Source: Flavobacterium sp. Root935 (lineage in GTDB: Bacteria; Bacteroidota; Bacteroidia; Flavobacteriales; Flavobacteriaceae). Taken from it: 64,000 bases of DNA. A program made the position numbers and the translations under genes. Under the pieces are notes generated by a model that saw only the letters and a list, made by a program, of their open reading frames with translations, was not told the origin of the DNA and did not search any database. The stretch spans positions 1,005,581 through 1,069,580 of the forward strand of contig NZ_LMJL01000012.1 of assembly GCF_001429295.1 (NCBI RefSeq), given 5' to 3'. This document shows, one piece after another, positions 1-8,055 of the stretch. The first letter of the stretch is position 1. Each line of letters starts with the position of its first letter.

Positions 1-180
1 CAATAAGCTGGGTTTTAGAAAAACGCAAAGTCCGCAAAGCTTTGTGTTGAATTAGCTTTGCGAACTTTGTGTTTATAAACGCCACAGATAAAATAAAAAA
101 CTTAGCGTGCTTTGCGTTAAAAAATTCACACGCCAAAATTAACATGAAACCTGAAACAAAGAAAACCTGAAACAAAAAAT
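1..180. repeat. Intergenic degenerate repeats downstream of bcp
   Basis: No gene is seen here. The stretch holds short imperfect repeats: units of the type GCAAAG / CTTTGCG / CTTTGTGT at about 24-118 and CCTGAAACAAA units at about 149-178. The same unit types recur in other gene-free gaps of this window (about 1433-1465, 10875-10920, 34399-34452, 58985-59063). Confidence 0.6.
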
Positions 181-633
181 TTACTTCAAAATCTGAGAGG
201 CGTGCTCTTTTGTTTTTACATTTTCTATTACTTCTTCAATAATTCCTTTTTCGTCAATTACGAAAGTTGTTCTGTGGATTCCGTCGTATTCTTTTCCCAT
301 GAATTTTTTTGGTCCCCAAACTCCAAATGCATTGATAACCGATTTATCTTCGTCTGCAATTAAAGGGAAAGGAAATTCGTATTTATCTTTAAATTTAGAC
401 TGTGCTTTCTGACTATCGGCACTAACACCTAAAAGTTCATAATTATTAGCTTTAAAACGCTCAAAATTATCTCTCAAATCACATGCTTCAGCTGTACATC
501 CTGGCGTACTTGCTTTTGGATAAAAGAAAACCACTAATTTTTTTCCAGCATAATCTGCCAGTTTATGCGCTTTTCCATCTTGATCTACTCCCGAAAAACT
601 TGGCGCTTTATCTCCTGCTTTTAATGTTGTCAT
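181..633 (-). CDS. bcp: Thioredoxin-dependent thiol peroxidase (Bcp/PrxQ peroxiredoxin)
   Basis: A cytoplasmic peroxiredoxin that reduces hydrogen peroxide and organic hydroperoxides with thioredoxin as electron donor. The 150-residue length is normal for Bcp/PrxQ. The thioredoxin-fold core carries the motif STPGCTAEAC near residues 42-51, in which the first Cys is the peroxidatic residue and the second, five positions later, the resolving Cys of atypical 2-Cys PrxQ enzymes. No signal peptide is present. It stands alone on the minus strand, divergent from nth, and a TATCTTTG -7 box lies about 45 bases before the start. The family assignment is secure; physiological substrates cannot be read from sequence. 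Confidence 0.95.
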   Translation of the reverse strand: MTTLKAGDKAPSFSGVDQDGKAHKLADYAGKKLVVFFYPKASTPGCTAEACDLRDNFERFKANNYELLGVSADSQKAQSKFKDKYEFPFPLIADEDKSVINAFGVWGPKKFMGKEYDGIHRTTFVIDEKGIIEEVIENVKTKEHASQILK

Positions 634-677
634 ATTTCTTATTTTAGATTGTTACTTTTAGAATTTAGATTAAAAAT

Positions 678-685
678 CAAAGATA
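678..685 (-). promoter_or_regulatory. Candidate -7 box of bcp
   Basis: On the minus strand this reads TATCTTTG, an exact match to the Bacteroidota -7 consensus TAnnTTTG, 45 bases upstream of the bcp start codon. No TTG at the usual spacing is obvious upstream, so only the -7 element supports it. Confidence 0.4.
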
Positions 686-752
686 ACTTATAACCCGCAA
701 ATCTAACTCATAACTTAGAATTCATTATTTTTACGGGATTAAAATTACGGAA

Positions 753-1430
753 ATGAATAAAGAAGCTCGCGTACAATTTGTTATAAATACGTTAAAAGAA
801 CTCTACCCTATTATACCTGTCCCGCTAGATCATAAAGATGCTTATACACTTTTAATCGCTGTTTTGCTTTCTGCTCAATGTACCGATGTGCGTGTAAATC
901 AAATTACTCCCATATTATTCGCAAAAGCTGATAATCCGTATGACATGGTTAAAATGTCTGTGGAGGAAATCAAGGAAATTATTCGTCCGTGTGGTTTGTC
1001 TCCAATGAAGTCAAAAGGAATTCACGGATTATCAGAAATTTTAATTGAGAAATATAACGGAGAGGTTCCACAAAGTTTTGAAGCACTTGAAGCTTTACCT
1101 GCAGTCGGCCACAAAACAGCAAGTGTTGTTATGTCTCAGGCTTTTGGAGTTCCTGCTTTTCCTGTAGACACCCATATTCATCGATTAATGTACAGATGGA
1201 ACTTATCGAACGGAAAAAATGTGGCTCAAACGGAAAAAGATGCTAAAAGACTATTCCCAAGAGAATTATGGAACGACTTGCATCTGCAGATTATTTGGTA
1301 CGGACGTGAATATTCACCTGCTAGAGGATGGAGTTTAGAAAAAGATATCATCACAAAAACAATCGGAAAGAAATCTATCATTGAAGAAATGGAAAATCCA
1401 AAACCTTCCAAAAAACAAGACACAAAATAA
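753..1430 (+). CDS. nth: Endonuclease III-type DNA glycosylase lacking Fe-S ligands
   Basis: Bifunctional DNA glycosylase/AP lyase of base excision repair, removing oxidised pyrimidines. The helix-hairpin-helix region reads LPAVGHKTA with the catalytic Lys at residue 121, and the essential Asp lies in FPVDTHIHR at residue 139, matching the spacing of classical Nth. The unusual part is the C-terminus: classical Nth has four cysteines (C-x6-C-x2-C-x5-C) binding a [4Fe-4S] cluster, whereas the last 50 residues here contain no cysteine at all; the corresponding stretch begins GREYSPARG. The protein is full length (225 aa), so the cluster has been lost rather than truncated away. It is divergent from bcp, another oxidative-damage gene. 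The activity is inferred from the intact catalytic residues. Confidence 0.92.
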   Translation: MNKEARVQFVINTLKELYPIIPVPLDHKDAYTLLIAVLLSAQCTDVRVNQITPILFAKADNPYDMVKMSVEEIKEIIRPCGLSPMKSKGIHGLSEILIEKYNGEVPQSFEALEALPAVGHKTASVVMSQAFGVPAFPVDTHIHRLMYRWNLSNGKNVAQTEKDAKRLFPRELWNDLHLQIIWYGREYSPARGWSLEKDIITKTIGKKSIIEEMENPKPSKKQDTK

Positions 1431-1474
1431 AAACTTTGTGCCTTTGCTTCTTTGTAACTTTGTACCTTAAAAAA

Positions 1475-2539
1475 CTACATTCCCGCTTTTAAGGCATTAT
1501 ATTCTGCTGTCATATCAAGAGATCGATAAACACCTAGTAATGTCTTTGTGGCATCTGGATTCTTAGGTTCTAAAGTCAGAACCTTTTTCAGATACGGGAT
1601 TGCACTTCTTGTAATATCATCTTTTCTAGCATTTAGCTTATCATATTTCTGCATTTCTGCAGGAGAAGTTCCTAGGGATGAAATTTCTTCAGCTAAATCT
1701 TTTTTCATCTGCAATTTTAAGTAAGCCAAATTTATATACGCATCAACATAATTCGGATTTAACTCTAAAACATAGTTATAAACCGCCTCTGCTTTTGGGT
1801 AATCTTTGTTTTCAAGATAAGCATATGCTAAGTTATTATTAACTTCTATTTTTTTAGAAGGAACTGATTCTGTTCTTGGTTTTTCATAAAGTCCTTGCTG
1901 AATAGCTGATTCTCTTGCTTTTGGCGAAATAAAAACATCTTCTTCTTTTGTCTTCTTGTTTGTCGCGTAATATAAAACTCCTTTTCCAGAAAAATTAATC
2001 TTTTTCAGTAATTCGTAATAAGTGATTGCAGAGTTGTAATCTTTAGCATTTATAGAAGAGGCTGCTGCATTTACTAAATTCAGGGTATCTTTTTTATCAA
2101 ATAAGTATACCTTATAACTTTTCTCAGCACTTTCTTTAAATTTACCAGCTTTAAAATCTTCCATTGCGCCATTTACAAGACTGGCTTTCATATCTTTTAA
2201 TGCCATATTAGCTTTAACAGTAGATTTAAATTTACCTGATTCGTTCTCATATAAAAATACATCTTGATAAGCTTGTGCTGCCATTGTAAAATTATTGGCT
2301 GCATCAATATTTTTTATAGCTAAATCTTTTAAGACATTTCCTTTTAAGAAGTAAAAATCAGATTTATCTTCATCTGGAGCATTTAAAATAAGATATTCTG
2401 TTTTGTTTAAAATAGCTAAAGATTCCTCGCTTTTTCCTTTATCATACAAAGATTGCGCTTCTTTAATTCGTTCTTTTTGGGCAAATACGCCAATGCTTAT
2501 CATAAGAAGGCATGACAGCACTCTAAATTTCTCTTTCAT
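1475..2539 (-). CDS. Exported tetratricopeptide-repeat protein
   Basis: A 354-residue protein with an N-terminal signal peptide (hydrophobic CLLMISIGVFA followed by QKERIKEA, typical of Flavobacterium exported proteins that begin with Gln). The mature part is helical with several tetratricopeptide units, clearest around residues 230-270 (NLAYAYLENKDYPKAEAVYNYVLELNPN, shown here only in part: NLAYAYLENKDYPKAE, then LELNPN) and again near the C-terminus (YLKKVLTLEPKNPDA). TPR domains mediate protein-protein contacts, probably in the periplasm or at the outer membrane. No enzymatic motif is seen. It is a single gene with a long AT-rich upstream region. The specific function is unknown. Confidence 0.75.
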   Translation of the reverse strand: MKEKFRVLSCLLMISIGVFAQKERIKEAQSLYDKGKSEESLAILNKTEYLILNAPDEDKSDFYFLKGNVLKDLAIKNIDAANNFTMAAQAYQDVFLYENESGKFKSTVKANMALKDMKASLVNGAMEDFKAGKFKESAEKSYKVYLFDKKDTLNLVNAAASSINAKDYNSAITYYELLKKINFSGKGVLYYATNKKTKEEDVFISPKARESAIQQGLYEKPRTESVPSKKIEVNNNLAYAYLENKDYPKAEAVYNYVLELNPNYVDAYINLAYLKLQMKKDLAEEISSLGTSPAEMQKYDKLNARKDDITRSAIPYLKKVLTLEPKNPDATKTLLGVYRSLDMTAEYNALKAGM

Positions 2540-3122
2540 TTTGCGGTTAAGTTTTGGTTGATTAAATGATTTTCATGTTTATTATTGATAGATAGTTTTT
2601 AGCAGATAATTAAATTGGTTTAAAAATTATCTGAACTATTCTGGCAAAAAATATTTTCTGGCTCAAATATTCTATGCTCAAAAATCAAAAGACAATAAAC
2701 TTAACAAAATAAAGCAGGGTAGTTTTTCTCCATATTTAATCTGGTTTTGGGTTAAGTATTTAATTTTTAATTAATTGATATTTTAAATTATAAATTGAAG
2801 CAAATGTTTCAATACGAAAAATACTTCAAAAATTCATTTTTAATGAATATAAAATTAGTTTTTAACTAAAATAAAATTAAAAATTAAATAAACATATAAA
2901 ATCGGGTCAAAATATTAAATTTTAACAAAACTGCTAAAAAGTGATATAAAAAACTTATAAAAAATTTATTCCACGAAAATTGAATTTGTGCATAAAGAAA
3001 TTACTTCACTATTTCACATAAAAAAACTCACTATTAGTATTTACATACGAATAGTGAGCTTTTCAACCAAAACGACCATTTGGTTTTATTTTAATAAACA
3101 TCCGACAGGAGCAGCGGGGTGT
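2540..3122. other. Gene-free AT-rich region with a terminator-like hairpin
   Basis: About 580 bases between the TPR gene start and the 47-aa gene on the minus strand. I see no convincing coding sequence; the open frame at 2988-3194 on the plus strand overlaps the hairpin and the antisense of the 47-aa gene and looks random. The right end holds hairpins that probably end the sigma-factor transcript. Confidence 0.6.
3020..3064 (-). terminator. Terminator-like hairpin behind the sigma factor and 47-aa gene
   Basis: A perfect 9-bp stem, CTCACTATT (3027-3035) with AATAGTGAG (3050-3058), and a 14-nt loop. On the minus strand it is followed by a run of seven T. It lies about 60 bases beyond the stop of the 47-aa gene, on the strand that needs a terminator. 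Confidence 0.6.
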
Positions 3123-3266
3123 TTAATTAGCTATAATCTCAAAAGTTTTTTCTTCAATCTTAACCACAGTCAAGGCTTGAGAATAATTCAATAAGAAAGA
3201 AACGACTTCTTTTTTAGGTTTAAGATTTTTTGAAGCTAATGCTTTTTTTGAGTAAATTTTCGCCAT
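3123..3266 (-). CDS. Small basic protein of 47 residues behind the sigma factor
   Basis: An open frame of 47 codons starts with ATG at 3266 and stops with TAA at 3125-3123. The product begins MAKIYSKKALASKNLKPKKE and ends with the more hydrophobic and acidic tail SQALTVVKIEEKTFEIIAN. It is Lys-rich in the first half, has no Cys and no membrane segment. It lies 50 bases downstream of the sigma-factor stop on the same strand and is followed by terminator-like hairpins, so cotranscription is likely. The amino-acid composition and strand placement look like a genuine gene rather than a chance frame. I do not know its function; a link to the upstream sigma factor is only an inference from position. 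Confidence 0.7.
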   Translation of the reverse strand: MAKIYSKKALASKNLKPKKEVVSFLLNYSQALTVVKIEEKTFEIIAN

Positions 3267-3280
3267 ACTGTAAAAATGTT

Positions 3281-3294
3281 TTATACTAGTATAA
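3281..3294. promoter_or_regulatory. 14-bp perfect palindrome between sigma factor and 47-aa gene
   Basis: TTATACTAGTATAA is a perfect palindrome in the 50-base gap between the two minus-strand genes. It could be a protein binding site or a small RNA hairpin; nothing else identifies it. Confidence 0.35.
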
Positions 3295-3316
3295 CGAGCT
3301 AATTTCCAAAATAGTA

Positions 3317-3901
3317 TTAGTTGGTTAAAATAATTTGATGTTTATCAATTATTTTTCTCAAATTCATTAGAGCATAACGCATTCTTCCTAATGCAGTATT
3401 GATACTTACACCTGTAATCTCAGAGATTTCTTTAAAGCTCATATCTTGATACATACGCATTACCAATACCTCTTTTTGATCTTCTGGAAGTTCTTCAATA
3501 AGTTTTTTTAAATCAATCTCAACTTGGTCCACAATCATTTTGCCTTCAATAGTCAAAGCATCATCTGACATTATCGAAAAAATAGAGAACTCTTCTGTTT
3601 CTCTATACATTGGCATTTTTTTGGTTTTGCGAAAATGATCCACAATCAAGTTATGTGAAATACGCATTACCCAAGGAAGGAATTTACCCTCTTCGTTATA
3701 AGAATTGCTTTTTAAAGTTTTAATAACTTTAATAAATGTATCTTGAAAAATATCATTTGAAATATCTCTATCAGCGATCTTAGAATATATAAAACCATAT
3801 ATCTTAGATTCATGCCTTTTTATTAATGTTGCCAGTGCAGCTTCACTGCCGTCAACATAATTTTTAACTAATAGAGCGTCTGGAATATGCAGATCAGCCA
3901 T
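3317..3901 (-). CDS. RNA polymerase sigma factor, ECF-like sigma-70 family
   Basis: A 194-residue sigma factor with only regions 2 and 4, as in the extracytoplasmic-function group. Region 2 spans about residues 25-100 and includes DIFQDTFIKVI and the -10 recognition helix area around LPWVMRISHNLIVDHFRK. Region 4 spans about 135-190 with LPEDQKEVLVMRMYQDMSFKEISEITGVS, of which the last part is the helix-turn-helix for the -35 region. No anti-sigma gene is adjacent; instead a 47-aa gene follows on the same strand. A good Bacteroidota promoter precedes it. The regulon cannot be told from this sequence. Confidence 0.9.
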   Translation of the reverse strand: MADLHIPDALLVKNYVDGSEAALATLIKRHESKIYGFIYSKIADRDISNDIFQDTFIKVIKTLKSNSYNEEGKFLPWVMRISHNLIVDHFRKTKKMPMYRETEEFSIFSIMSDDALTIEGKMIVDQVEIDLKKLIEELPEDQKEVLVMRMYQDMSFKEISEITGVSINTALGRMRYALMNLRKIIDKHQIILTN

Positions 3902-4005
3902 AATACTACTTTTTTAGTTTCTGTTTTAAAATTTGGAGTAATTTTTTCTAAAAAGTAGTTTTATTATATAGGCGAATCTTTTTTGAGTTGTGTTAATATT
4001 TTGGC

Positions 4006-4038
4006 CAAATTTAACAAATAATTATTTTAAAAAGCAAA
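4006..4038 (-). promoter_or_regulatory. Promoter of the sigma-factor gene
   Basis: On the minus strand TTTG (4038-4035), a 21-base spacer and TAAATTTG (4013-4006) fit the Bacteroidota primary promoter form with -33 TTTG and -7 TAnnTTTG. Transcription would start near 4000, giving a leader of about 100 bases. Confidence 0.55.
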
Positions 4039-4417
4039 TTAAATTGCCAATAATTATTAGTAAAACATTTATTAAAGTAAAATAAACTTAAAATTTACAT
4101 TGAAAAGGCTAAAAATCTACAAAATTAAAAACAAATGAATTGCTTTTGTAAACAGACGTAAATACCTTACAATAAATTAAATAAGATGATATTTTAACTT
4201 AAAACCAGATTTAAATTACAATTTTTTTCTTGATTAATTGATCCCAATATATAAATATTTTTTCTATTTAGCGGTTTTAATTCAATTAATTGTTAAAAAT
4301 AATTCTCAATTTTCTCCAATCACCTTTATTTAAAGGAGTTTTGCAATGCTTTGACATTATGGTAAAATAGTTAAAATTTGGAACTATGTCCTTAACAAAA
4401 TCCAATTCAAAATTGAT

Positions 4418-4425
4418 TACTTTTG
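4418..4425 (+). promoter_or_regulatory. -7 box of uvrA, decides the start codon
   Basis: TACTTTTG matches TAnnTTTG exactly and ends 17 bases before the ATG at 4443. An upstream in-frame ATG at 4386 would lie before this promoter, so the shorter start is preferred. Confidence 0.45.
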
Positions 4426-4442
4426 TAAAAATTGACTTTTTT

Positions 4443-7238
4443 ATGCAAATTGATCTTTCTAAAACAGACCCAAAATCAAATATTATAATAAAAGGAGCAC
4501 AAGTACATAATCTAAAAAATGTAGATGTGGTTATTCCGAGAAACAAACTTGTTGTTATAACAGGTCTTTCTGGATCAGGAAAATCGAGTTTAGCTTTTGA
4601 TACTTTATATGCCGAAGGACAAAGGCGTTATGTCGAAAGTTTATCTTCGTATGCACGACAGTTTTTAGGTCGTTTAGACAAACCTAAAGTTGAATATATT
4701 AAAGGAATTGCCCCTGCAATTGCTATTGAACAAAAAGTAAATACAACCAACGCACGTTCGACTGTTGGAACATCAACAGAAATTTACGATTATATTAAAC
4801 TTTTGTTTGCCAGAATTGGACGTACATACTCTCCTATTTCTGGACAAGAAGTCAAAAAAAATACTGTAACAGATGTTATCTCTGATGTAAAAACTCTGCC
4901 AATTGACAGTAAATGGCTTTTGCTCTCTCCTATTCATCTAGAAGAAGGAAGACAGTTAGAAGACAAATTAAAAGTATTACTGCAGCAAGGTTTTGCTCGT
5001 ATTCTTGTTGATAATGAAATGGTTCGTCTGGATGAATTTACTCCTTCAGATCTTCATAAATTTGATAACAAAGATATACTGCTGGTTATTGATCGTATCA
5101 TTGTAAAGGAAGAAGAGGAATTTTATAACCGACTTTCGGATGCCGTGCAAACAGCTTTTTTTGAAGGTAAAGGCATTTGTTATTTACAAGAACTCAATTC
5201 TGATAAAAGATTTTCTTATTCGAATAAATTTGAACTGGACGGAATCAATTTCTTAGAGCCAAATGTTCACTTATTCAGCTTTAACAATCCTTATGGAGCT
5301 TGTCCAGTCTGTGAAGGTTACGGAAATATTATTGGTATTGATGCCGATTTGGTCATTCCAAATACTTCCTTATCAGTTTTTGAAAGCGCCATTTATCCTT
5401 GGCGAGGTGATAGCATGAGCTGGTATAAAGACGAATTGGTTAAACATGCTTATAAGTTTGACTTCCCTATTCACAAACCTTATTTTCAACTTACTGATGA
5501 ACAAAAAGATTTAATCTGGACAGGAAATCAATATTTTCAAGGGCTTAATGATTTCTTCAGAGAATTAGAAGAGAAGAATTATAAAATTCAAAACCGTGTA
5601 ATGTTATCGCGTTACCGTGGCAAAACAAAATGCCATGTTTGTAAAGGAAAACGCTTGCGCGAAGAAGCATCTTACGTAAAAATCAACGGAAAAACAGTTT
5701 CTGATTTAGTTGATTTGCCAATAAAACATTTGGTTACTTTCTTTAAAAACATCGAATTAAATGTTTACGAACAGCAGATTGCAAAACGTTTAATGGTTGA
5801 AATTAATAATCGTTTGTCATTCTTAACCGAAGTCGGATTAGATTATCTTACTTTAAACCGAAATTCAGCAACACTTTCTGGTGGTGAATCCCAGCGAATT
5901 AACCTTGCGACTTCTTTAGGAAGCAGCTTAGTTGGATCTATGTATATTTTAGATGAACCAAGTATTGGTCTTCATCCTAAAGATTCTGAACGTCTTATAA
6001 AAGTTTTACTTTCTCTTCGCGATTTAGGAAACACCGTGATTGTAGTGGAGCACGACGAAGATATTATGAAAGCGGCTGATATGATTATTGATATTGGTCC
6101 CGAAGCAGGAACTTTTGGAGGAAATCTTGTGGCACAGGGAACTTATGATGAAATTTTAAAATCTGAATCGTTAACCGCTAAATATCTCAACGGAGATTTA
6201 GAAATTTCTGTCCCTAAGAAAAGAAGGAAGTTTAAAAATCATATTGACATTGTTGGAGCGCGCGAAAACAATTTAAAAAACATCAATGTTACTTTTCCTT
6301 TAGATGTACTAACTGTTGTTACAGGAGTTTCTGGAAGCGGAAAAAGTACCTTGATCAAAAAGATTTTGTTTCCGGCAATGCAGAAAAAACTAGAAAGCGC
6401 TTCTGAAAAAGCTGGTCAATTTACTGAGCTTACAGGTTCGTTTTCTCAAATCAAACATATCGAATATGTAGATCAGAATCCAATTGGGAGAAGTTCACGT
6501 TCAAATCCTGTAACGTATATTAAAGCTTATGATGATATTCGAGATTTATATGCAAAAGAGAAATTATCTAAAATAAGAGGATATCAGGCCAAACATTTTT
6601 CTTTTAATGTTGATGGAGGCCGATGCGAAACTTGTAAAGGAGAAGGCTCTATAAACGTCGAAATGGTGTTTATGGCCGATGTTTCATTACCATGTGAAAC
6701 TTGTGGCGGAAAACGATTCAAAAAAGAAATATTGGAAGTTACTTTTGATAATCAAAACATCAATGATATTCTAACCATGACTATTGATGATGCAATTGCT
6801 TTTTTCGAAAAAAATAAACAATCTAAAATTACGCAGAAATTACAGCCGCTGCAAGATGTTGGTTTAGGATATGTACAATTAGGGCAATCTTCTTCTACTC
6901 TTTCTGGCGGTGAAGCACAACGTATCAAATTAGCTTCTTTTTTAGTAAAAGGAGCAACAAAGGATAAGGCATTATTTGTTTTTGATGAACCAACTACTGG
7001 TCTTCATTTTCATGATATTAAAAAACTTTTAGCTTCGTTTGATGCCTTAATTGATAAAGGACATTCTATTATTGTAATCGAGCATAATCTTGACCTAATT
7101 AAATGTGCCGATTGGATTTTGGATTTAGGTCCTGAAGGTGGAGAAAATGGCGGGTATCTTCTTGCTTCTGGAACACCAGAAGATATAGTAAAAGTAAAAG
7201 AATCAGTTACAGGAGTTTATCTAAAAGATAAATTATAG
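4443..7238 (+). CDS. uvrA: Excinuclease ABC subunit A
   Basis: Damage-recognition ATPase of nucleotide excision repair, acting with UvrB and UvrC. With the start at 4443 it has 931 residues, close to the family's 940. It has two ABC modules: the first Walker A GLSGSGKSS at residues 41-49 and signature LSGGESQRI in the first half; the second Walker A GVSGSGKST and signature LSGGEAQRI in the second half, with Walker B motifs YILDEPSIGLHP and FVFDEPTTGLHF. Both zinc-binding CxxC pairs are present (CPVCEGYG/CHVCKGKR and CETCKGEG/CETCGGKR). An in-frame ATG 57 bases upstream exists but lies before the predicted -7 box and would add an unconserved hydrophobic-basic tail. A bidirectional terminator follows. 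Confidence 0.97.
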   Translation: MQIDLSKTDPKSNIIIKGAQVHNLKNVDVVIPRNKLVVITGLSGSGKSSLAFDTLYAEGQRRYVESLSSYARQFLGRLDKPKVEYIKGIAPAIAIEQKVNTTNARSTVGTSTEIYDYIKLLFARIGRTYSPISGQEVKKNTVTDVISDVKTLPIDSKWLLLSPIHLEEGRQLEDKLKVLLQQGFARILVDNEMVRLDEFTPSDLHKFDNKDILLVIDRIIVKEEEEFYNRLSDAVQTAFFEGKGICYLQELNSDKRFSYSNKFELDGINFLEPNVHLFSFNNPYGACPVCEGYGNIIGIDADLVIPNTSLSVFESAIYPWRGDSMSWYKDELVKHAYKFDFPIHKPYFQLTDEQKDLIWTGNQYFQGLNDFFRELEEKNYKIQNRVMLSRYRGKTKCHVCKGKRLREEASYVKINGKTVSDLVDLPIKHLVTFFKNIELNVYEQQIAKRLMVEINNRLSFLTEVGLDYLTLNRNSATLSGGESQRINLATSLGSSLVGSMYILDEPSIGLHPKDSERLIKVLLSLRDLGNTVIVVEHDEDIMKAADMIIDIGPEAGTFGGNLVAQGTYDEILKSESLTAKYLNGDLEISVPKKRRKFKNHIDIVGARENNLKNINVTFPLDVLTVVTGVSGSGKSTLIKKILFPAMQKKLESASEKAGQFTELTGSFSQIKHIEYVDQNPIGRSSRSNPVTYIKAYDDIRDLYAKEKLSKIRGYQAKHFSFNVDGGRCETCKGEGSINVEMVFMADVSLPCETCGGKRFKKEILEVTFDNQNINDILTMTIDDAIAFFEKNKQSKITQKLQPLQDVGLGYVQLGQSSSTLSGGEAQRIKLASFLVKGATKDKALFVFDEPTTGLHFHDIKKLLASFDALIDKGHSIIVIEHNLDLIKCADWILDLGPEGGENGGYLLASGTPEDIVKVKESVTGVYLKDKL

Positions 7239-7262
7239 GAGAAATATTTCCTAAAAATAATG

Positions 7263-7312
7263 AAGCCATAAATACAGTTGATTAAGTTGTATTTATGGCT
7301 TTTATTTTTTTT
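7263..7312. terminator. Bidirectional terminator after uvrA
   Basis: A 14-bp perfect stem, AAGCCATAAATACA (7263-7276) with TGTATTTATGGCTT (7288-7301), followed by a T-rich tract on the plus strand. It separates the convergent uvrA and the small membrane-protein gene. Confidence 0.8.
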
Positions 7313-7325
7313 GTTTTTTTCAATG

Positions 7326-7625
7326 CTAAGCTACTAAACATCTTTCCTCAAAAGGAAATCCGTCTTCATCAATAGCTACTAAAATCTTTTTTTGTTTTGA
7401 AGCCTCAATTGTAAGATATAGCCAAGCAAATGACCATAGTCCAAGAGTCAAACAAAAAATCATGAAATTTAAACTGTGGTTAACCACTTTACCTCCTTTA
7501 GATAAAACTGCGAAAAGCAATTTATCATTTCTTTCTTCCAGCGTAAATCCATTATGAACTTTATTTGATATCATATTAGAAAATACCTGCATGCTTTGTT
7601 CTTGGCTGAGATGATTGTCTTTCAT
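7326..7625 (-). CDS. Small membrane-anchored protein of unknown function
   Basis: A 99-residue protein beginning MKDNHLSQEQ. It has a polar N-terminal half of about 45 residues, one or two hydrophobic segments around LNFMIFCLTLGLWSFAWLYLT, and a short tail with EDGFPFEERCLVA. An in-frame ATG 51 bases upstream (7676) overlaps a TAATTTTG -7 box on the same strand (7681-7674), so the internal start at 7625 is preferred. I do not recognise the family and see no catalytic motif. It is convergent with uvrA. Confidence 0.6.
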   Translation of the reverse strand: MKDNHLSQEQSMQVFSNMISNKVHNGFTLEERNDKLLFAVLSKGGKVVNHSLNFMIFCLTLGLWSFAWLYLTIEASKQKKILVAIDEDGFPFEERCLVA

Positions 7626-8055
7626 AATTATTAATACTACAATTAATTCTAATACTTTATTTGTAATTTCTTGCAAAATTATTGAATTCTAAAAAATAAA
7701 AAAATACCTACATTTCATCATTTTGTTAGAAAAAAAACTGCAATTGCATGAAAGTAATGCTAAACTTTCATGATAAAGTTAATTTTTATTAAATTAATTA
7801 CAAAATATTCAAGTGTTAAAATTTAAAAATTAATCACTCGTTTTCAATTAATTAACTTTATGCATCAAAAACAATGAAGTAAGAATTTATTCATAATCCT
7901 TTACATGAGGTCTTACATTCGTGAAATGCCTTTATAGAAGGAAATGATATGAAGCATCTGATTTTTTCTATCCAAAAACAAAAAAGAAAGAATATACTGA
8001 TATTAATCATTAAGACGACCTCTTATTCTTTGATAAAATCAATATAAAAATGGTA
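7626..8055. other. AT-rich gap with no supported gene
   Basis: About 430 bases between the small membrane protein and the flippase. It contains the -7 box TAATTTTG (7681-7674, minus). A 31-codon plus-strand frame starts near 7950 but has no support beyond being open. Nothing else is seen. Confidence 0.5.

Larger units (their letters stand above)
3902..4442. other. AT-rich divergent intergenic region, sigma factor / uvrA
   Basis: About 540 bases with no coding sequence that I can support. It contains the minus-strand promoter at 4006-4038 for the sigma factor and, at its right end, the -7 box of uvrA. The open frame beginning at 4386 is an N-terminal extension of uvrA that lies upstream of that -7 box. 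Confidence 0.6.

Noticed and set aside
2988..3194. 68-codon plus-strand frame
   Set aside because: It overlaps the terminator hairpin and the antisense of the 47-aa gene, with no codon-use signal of its own.
4386..4442. N-terminal extension of UvrA by 19 residues
   Set aside because: The TACTTTTG -7 box at 4418-4425 lies inside it, and the added residues do not resemble UvrA N-termini.
7950..8045. 31-codon plus-strand frame (MKHLIFSIQKQ...)
   Set aside because: No promoter, composition or context supports it; AT-rich random frames of this size are common.
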